Source: Dimorphilus gyrociliatus (Eukaryota; Annelida; Polychaeta; Dinophilidae). Taken from it: 26,070 bases of DNA. The notes beneath the pieces are model-generated. The model had not been told where the DNA came from and did no database searches. It worked only from the letters and a program-made list of their open reading frames with translations. Every line of letters begins with the position of its first letter. The first letter of the stretch is position 1. Shown here piece by piece: positions 20,044 to 26,070 of this stretch. Position numbers and translations under genes: made by a program. The DNA is taken from the NCBI GenBank assembly GCA_904063045.1, contig CAJFCJ010000140.1, forward strand, positions 1-26,070, written 5' to 3'.

Positions 20044-23000
20044 ATGAATAGAATCCAATTTTTTAAACTATTCATCAATTTTCAACAATTGATAATAGTT
20101 TCAAATTTACATAATAATTGCGGTGGCCTTCCGTATTGGGATGTTTTCTCATCTGATTTTCTTGACGAAACAAATGTAACATATTTCATTAGACCGTTAA
20201 TTGAAAATGAAAGATATATCTATGGTAAAATATATTTAAAAACAAAAAATGGAACTGAGCTGAATCTTGCTTTTGGATTAAAAATTGAAGAACAACAGTA
20301 TAAAAAACTTTGCAGAATGTTGGGATACGATGATATTCATTTTATAGCGGAAGCTTGCGATCCGGAAAATGGTATTTAAATAACTTTCTATACAAAACAA
20401 AATGAGAAAAACAAAAGGAAACAAAAACAGATTTTTTATCACTTTTACCAGAACAACGTGAATCTGGAAGATTCATTTTGTAAGGGAAACGATATTCATA
20501 TTTGATGGATTGTTAAATTTTCTTAACATTTCAGATTAAAATTAAAAGAAAATCAACGTTATTTAGGTTCATTTTGTTTAAAATGCTTCAAACTCCATTC
20601 AATTTGTTAGTATACTTCAGTATGAAATGGCTTAATGAATTATTTATTTAAATTTTCAGTTTTATTTGCAAATTTTAAGAGACGTCTAAAACGGTTTTTT
20701 GGTGTAGAAGAATTCTATGAAATTCTCATGAGATTCAATAAAGAGAATTTCATTTTATATAAAAAAAACAATACAATGAAAAATGTGAAAATTTGTCTTA
20801 AAGTAGAATTTTACTTAAATAACGCTCCAGAAAATTTTAACTATTTATATGACAACATTGAAAAACCAACTTCATTTGACAAGGCAAAATCACTTTTAAT
20901 AAATTATCAAGCAAGTAAAAATATTAATTGGACTATTTTTGAAAATTTGACAAGTGATACGTCAGTTGAAAAACTTGAATGTACATTCAAAGAAATTAAT
21001 GGTGTTAAGAGAGAAAAATGATTTATTTCACTAAAAAAATATTAATATGGTATTCTTTTTAGATTCTATTATAACTAAAATGTCAATATTTCAAAAAAAT
21101 TACATGTTTGATGACATAGAACCTGAAATGACTAGTTTTATCATTTTATCAAAAACACTTGGATATTTTCCATTAATTTTTTATAATGTTCATAAAAATC
21201 TTATTAAAAAATTAATTTGTCAATTGGATGGAAAAGTTGAAATACCACATTATAAATGGAAAAGCATTTATCAGGTACTATTATGGAAATCTTTACCATC
21301 AGTGTCTAGATGTCCTCAATTGAGTTATTCATGGCAAAAGAGGATAGGACCAATGTATGTAAAATGTAAATGGACCAAAGATTTTTTTAATGGATGCGTT
21401 GAAGTAGATTTTGATAGTGGACAGATTCATTATTCATTTTGCGTTGATAGAAAATTTATTGGTAAAAGAAAAATAAATATTTTATTTAAAACAAAATTTA
21501 TAACTTTTTTATTGCTTTTTTTTTCAGATTATGATTTTGTTTTGGTAAATCAAAATAGTTATTTGTCTATGAATGAAGGAAAATACTATGAAAATTTTAC
21601 TGGTTTCCTATTAAGTTATTACAAAACACAGTGGTACTACATTCATCCAATTAAACTTAAAAATTATGAAGTAATGAGTATATGTCAACAGTTTGGATAT
21701 AAAACTGGTTTATTAAAACATACTGGAGATTATACTGATTTGAATAATTTCTTTACATTTTTATTGCATTGTTCACATCCAACAGCTTTATTAAACTGTA
21801 ACATTAGCTTTGAAAACTTTGGAATATATAAGTTAATTTAAATGAAATTATTACTTTTTTGTTTATATCTATTTAAATTTTTACTAGAAAAGACGAGAGA
21901 AAACTTCATAATGCTTATATTCAATGCAAAAATAAAACATGTAATCAACTAGTCCATTGATATAAATATAATTTCTATTTTTTTATAAAAATACACAATA
22001 GATGTTGAATGTCTAAAACCAAATTCATATAGTTTTGAGGGGGCTTGCTACACTCAACTTAAATACGCTGACAGAATATCAATTAATCAAGCAGAAAAAG
22101 AATGTCAAATTAGAAATTACTCTCTATTTTTCTATACACAAAGATTATTTAGTTTTTTTTCATCAATAACAAAAGGTATGGCAATGAATCTTTTGAACAA
22201 TCAACAGAGTGTCCCCGGAAGTATTTAATATTTAAAATCCGTACATTTCTGTCTTGTATTTCATTTTTCTTTTTAGAACTAAAAGTACTCAAAGATATAA
22301 ATCAACGAACAATTTTGGTTCACATTAATGGGAAACCCTACAATTTTTATGGATTTTCAATCACATCAAAATCATAGTAAAATCAATAGTTTTTAACAGT
22401 TCATACTACAATTGATAGGCAGTCTATTTGTTTTTGTTTTTTAATGACCTATGCATGAAAGTTGTATGGACTGTCAATTCTCCACATTTATCTAATCCTA
22501 TATTATCAAAGTTGATTATGATGATAATGGAGAATTTCTTACTGGAATCAATCGATTAATTTAATGTTGATATATTTTTTTTAGCCTTTTCCAAAAGTGC
22601 AACTCACACCATATAGATATCAATTTGGATACCGAGTTTCATATACAAAATGAAAAAAGGTGTTTCTTTTTAAAAAAGACAGGATACATTACGATGTTCG
22701 AAACAAAAGAAAAATATTCAGTTAGTCCAGTTTCTTGTGATAAAAAGCTATTTATGGATCACTTTTGTGAAATTCCTTGTAAAACAACGAATCCTTAACA
22801 ACAAAGACATCTTTGAAAATCATTTTTTTTTCACTTAAAAAACAGATGACTATAAATTTTCTTTGGCAGCTGAATTGGAGAATAAAGATTTTCAGAATTG
22901 TTCACAAAATATGTTCAAGTGTTTTAAAAATGATATTTGCATTAGTATGATAAATGTTTGTGATGGTATAAATGATTGTATTTCAGGTGAAGACGAAATA

Positions 23001-26000
23001 GATTGTGAACAGATTCAATTATTTTCTTGTGATGTTAATTTTACGATTCCTATTCAATTTGTTTGTGATTTTGTGTATGACTGTCATAACCGAATGGACG
23101 AAATTAACTGCGGTTTGTATTCACAATTCCTTTTCTTATTTGCAATCAATTAAATATCAATTCTCTGTAGAAAATTTAAACTGTCCAGACAGGAAAATGT
23201 ACTCCCTTTTCCTTTCAAGTCACTATTACAGAAAATATTTCTCAGTTGTGTTTCCCTCATTGTACTGTTTAAATATTGCTCAAGTTCTTTTGTCATTCTA
23301 AGCAATTAAGATTACAAACCTTACTTCATTTAAATAGTGTAATTTAAATGATTATTTTGTTGATTTGAGTAACATTTTCTGTTAATTCACTATAAATATT
23401 TAGATATTAAGTAGAATCGGGAAGTTTCATACACTTTGCTGTAATTTAAAACAATTCTTACTCATACTATTGATAATTTCTAACAATATTCTGGATTTTC
23501 TACAAAAACTACTACAACAAAATGGACTTAAATCCCACCAAATCGAAGACACATATGGATATTAGAGCGGACTAATATAAAACAAAGTTGTAAATTTCCC
23601 TACAGTAAATTATAGACTACAGCAATAAAATAATTATAAAAATTTGTATTAAACCAAAAACACAAAGTGTATAAACCTTTCGAATTGTACCTAATGTATA
23701 TCTACAGCATATATATACTTGACAATTAGAACGATTACAGGTGTGACAATATGGAATGTATCGATGAGAAATATATTTGTGATGATGAGAAAAACTGTTT
23801 CGATGAAAGCGATGAGAAATGTTCTTTGGAAGGTTATTCTGCAAATGCAACAGGTCAATAAATACTGCCTTTTTCTTGTTTTAGCATTGACATTTCCCCA
23901 ATGAATAGAAAAAAATGTCATTAAAAAATCATTCTTTCAAAACGAAAATGCAAACTGTCACTTTACTTTGAACAGAATGTGAAAAGTATAATAAATTTGA
24001 ATGCGACAATAAATGCTTTTCAAAAGACAAACTGTGCGATATGCAAATGAACTGTGTAACTGGAAAAGATGAAAGCTACAGTTTCTGCAGTAAATATCAC
24101 ACATCGGAAAGTCTGGAATGCTACAAATTTGAACGCCAAACACAATGCGAAATCGTTTACACTTCGATGGGAAAACTTTTAACAAAAGTTCATTTTCCAT
24201 TTTTGAGTCTAAGGTCATGCAAGAGAAAATCTTGTCCAACGGGACAATATCTGTGTAAACATGCTGGATATTGTATCTCCATCAAGCAGGTTTGTGACGG
24301 AATTGTTCATTGCACTAACAACGATGACGAAGCAAACTGCGGTAAGGGAAACTAAACGCTGAAATTACAAACATACCGTCAAACCTATTGGCAACTTTGC
24401 AGATGAATTTAGGCCTAGAGGATATATGAAATGCAGAAATCAGCATCTGTACATAGCTCTGAGCGACGTGTGCAATGGAAAAGTTGATTGTTTGATGGGA
24501 AGCGATGAGTTGTATTGCAATTCAAATAGAAATTTGTCTAAAGATTGTCGGATGGCGAATTTCCACTCGGTTCATTGTTCATTCAAAGAAAGACGGATGG
24601 ATGTGAAAGAACTGACGAGTTTCAAGTCTGCAAATATTTCAATTGACGAAAATTTGATTGGCAAACAGTTGTGGAATGATTCCATATTTTCAATTGTTTC
24701 TTTATCGCTTCATGATTCGTTCATTGTTGATTTTCCAATTTCGAAAATATTTCCAAACGTTGTTCGTCTTTCAGTCATCAATTTTGAATTTTTGAACATG
24801 TCATGCATTTTGGAGAGTCAACTGAGAAATGTGCAGTTTTTGACAATTTTCAATGGAAAGTTAAAGATGGATGGAGAAAGGAGATTGTTGAAGACTTTGA
24901 ATTTGTTATCTATTAATATTTCGTCAACAAACATTTCACACTTTGGAGAGAATTTTTTCAAAGATTGCAAAAATCTTACAGAGTTGATTATTGAGAAATC
25001 AAAGATCGTTTACCTTCACGAACGATCTTTTCAAACTCTACAATCTCTGAGGATACTCTCATTTCAAGATAGCCAATTGCCTTTATCTCTTTTATCATCT
25101 CTACTAAAACCTTTAAAGTCTCTTGAACAATTGTACAGTCAATATTTTTCCATGTGTTGCTTTGCCTGGAGATATTCAAAACGAATTGAAGTGTGTCATC
25201 CATCAACTTCACTTTTTAACTCATGTGAAAATATGATAGCCTCAATAGGAATGGAAACAGCACTTTGGATTTTAGGAATTTTGGGATTTGTTGAAAATTT
25301 AATAACCGTTGTGTATAGATTAACTTTTACTAGAGATCAGAAACATAAAAGAAATATCTTTCACCTATCTTTAGCAGTGGCAGATTTATGCACTTCTAGC
25401 TATTTAATTATGTTAGGTATTGTTTCCCAATATTTTAAAGGTAACTACATAGAAAATGATTTTAAATGGAGGAATAGTTTGTACTGCAAAGCACTTGGAT
25501 TTTTTTGCAGTTTGTCAATTCTTGTATCAGTATTCAGTTTATTTTTTATTACAATCGAAAGATATGTTGTTATAACTAAACAAATGAAAAACATTCTAAC
25601 AACATATGTATCAGCTGTTTTTGTTGCTGTTTTGTTTCTAATTTCTGCTCTTTTATCAACTCTTCCATTTTTCTTTTATTCCGTGAGTATTACGTAATTG
25701 TATTATAGGCTTTTTTAAAGGCGAACATTTAGAACAAATACATAAAAAATTTTAGGGTTATTATTCAAAGAGTGCAGTTTGTTTTACTTTACATATAACC
25801 AGCCTTAAATCTGAGGGATGGATATTTTCATTTTGTACGTTTGGACTACTTATTGTTGTTGTTTTTCTGATAATTTTTGTTTTATACATCGAAATTTGGA
25901 AAACAACTTTAGAATCAAAAAATATGATTGATAAAGAAAGATTTGAGATTCGTCAAAAGAAGGTCACAATCAATGTATTCTTTATAGTATTAACAAATTT

Positions 26001-26029
26001 TTTATGCTGGTTACCTGTCTCATTCTTGG
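20044..26029 (+). CDS. Mosaic receptor 3: SRCR-like, CTLD, LDLa, LRR, 7TM, 3' partial
   Basis: Mirror-image paralogue of receptor 2. Start ATG 20044 with a signal peptide (FFKLFINFQQLIIVSN). Exons: 20044-20371 (SRCR-like LCRMLGYDD), ~20454-20481, 20535-20605, 20660-21001, 21063-~21462, ~21526-21797 (CQQFGYKTG, LLHCSHP), ~21995-22174 and ~22279-22376 and 22585-22778 (C-type-lectin-like: GACYTQL to CDKKLFMDHFC), 22846-23112 (LDLa 1-2), 23171-23198 (28-nt microexon), 23741-23853 (LDLa 3), 23976-24341 (LDLa 4-5), 24403-25682 (LDLa 6, LRRs, TM1-TM4; ERYVVI in TM3), 25756-26029 (TM5-TM6, CWLPVSFLG). The TM7 exon lies beyond the right edge; the window ends at CAATAG, a possible acceptor. Exon lengths equal those of receptor 2 at the 28-nt, 113-nt, 366-nt and 1280-nt exons. 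No inactivating change was seen. Confidence 0.8.
23722..25300 (+). repeat. Near-identical inverted repeat, right arm (1579 bp)
   Basis: Partner of 14099-15677. The inner edge falls in the intron 19 bp before the LDLa 3 exon; the outer edge falls in codons of TM1 (after GTTGAAAATTT). Arm centres are about 9.6 kb apart, with 8044 bp between the arms. Confidence 0.95.
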
Positions 26030-26070
26030 GTAAATATATTGAATATATATATGTCAATCTATTGCAATAG

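Noticed and set aside
15677-23722. Bacterial-type invertible switch with a dedicated recombinase
   Set aside because: The genes have introns and no recombinase or short specific site is present; only homologous recombination is plausible.

Overview
The window is nuclear DNA of a small, strongly AT-rich invertebrate animal. The genes have GT...AG introns, mostly 50-100 bp, AATAAA signals, and metazoan domains (LDLa, LRR plus rhodopsin-type 7TM, C-type lectin, TSP1, C1q, peritrophin-A, DEG/ENaC). A Tc1/mariner remnant and small TIR elements are also present. The phylum cannot be fixed from sequence alone. The main genes resemble the mollusc GRL101 class of LDLa-LRR receptors, which occurs in several protostome groups.

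Layout: (1) 1-3002, + strand: the 3' two thirds of an LDLa-LRR-GPCR (receptor 1), followed on the same strand by exons of a kinase-like fold. (2) 4281-5984, - strand: a decayed relative (receptor 4: TM5-TM7, then kinase-like exons downstream), with a broken DEG/ENaC channel first exon upstream. (3) 6.2-6.9 kb: TA repeats, a dead Tc1 transposase tail and a 194-bp MITE. (4) 7436-9202, +: an intact three-exon secreted serine beta-lactamase-like hydrolase. (5) 9825-11540, +: a pseudogene encoding signal peptide, two chitin-binding domains, TSP1 and three C1q-like domains. (6) 11915-19569, -: receptor 2, complete, with kinase-like exons at its 3' end. (7) 20044 to the right edge, +: receptor 3, head to head with receptor 2 across a 474-bp shared promoter region.

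Receptors 2 and 3 are very large mosaic receptors. In order they carry a signal peptide, an SRCR-like domain, a second SRCR-like region, a C-type-lectin-like domain, six LDLa repeats, LRRs and 7TM, spread over about 17 exons whose phases agree between the copies. They form an inverted pair that is well diverged at both ends but carries an almost identical, gap-free 1579-bp inverted repeat in the middle (14099-15677 and 23722-25300, two differences seen, introns included). This points to recent gene conversion. It also means that recombination between the repeats would swap the ligand-binding halves between the two 7TM halves.

The second unusual point is that in all three places where a receptor 3' end lies inside the window, kinase-like exons follow on the same strand, with alignable hinge/helix-E/helix-F segments. 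They look like one pseudokinase-like family, and may be cytoplasmic C-terminal domains spliced onto the 7TM. All intron-exon models here were made by eye from frame, phase and paralogue comparison.
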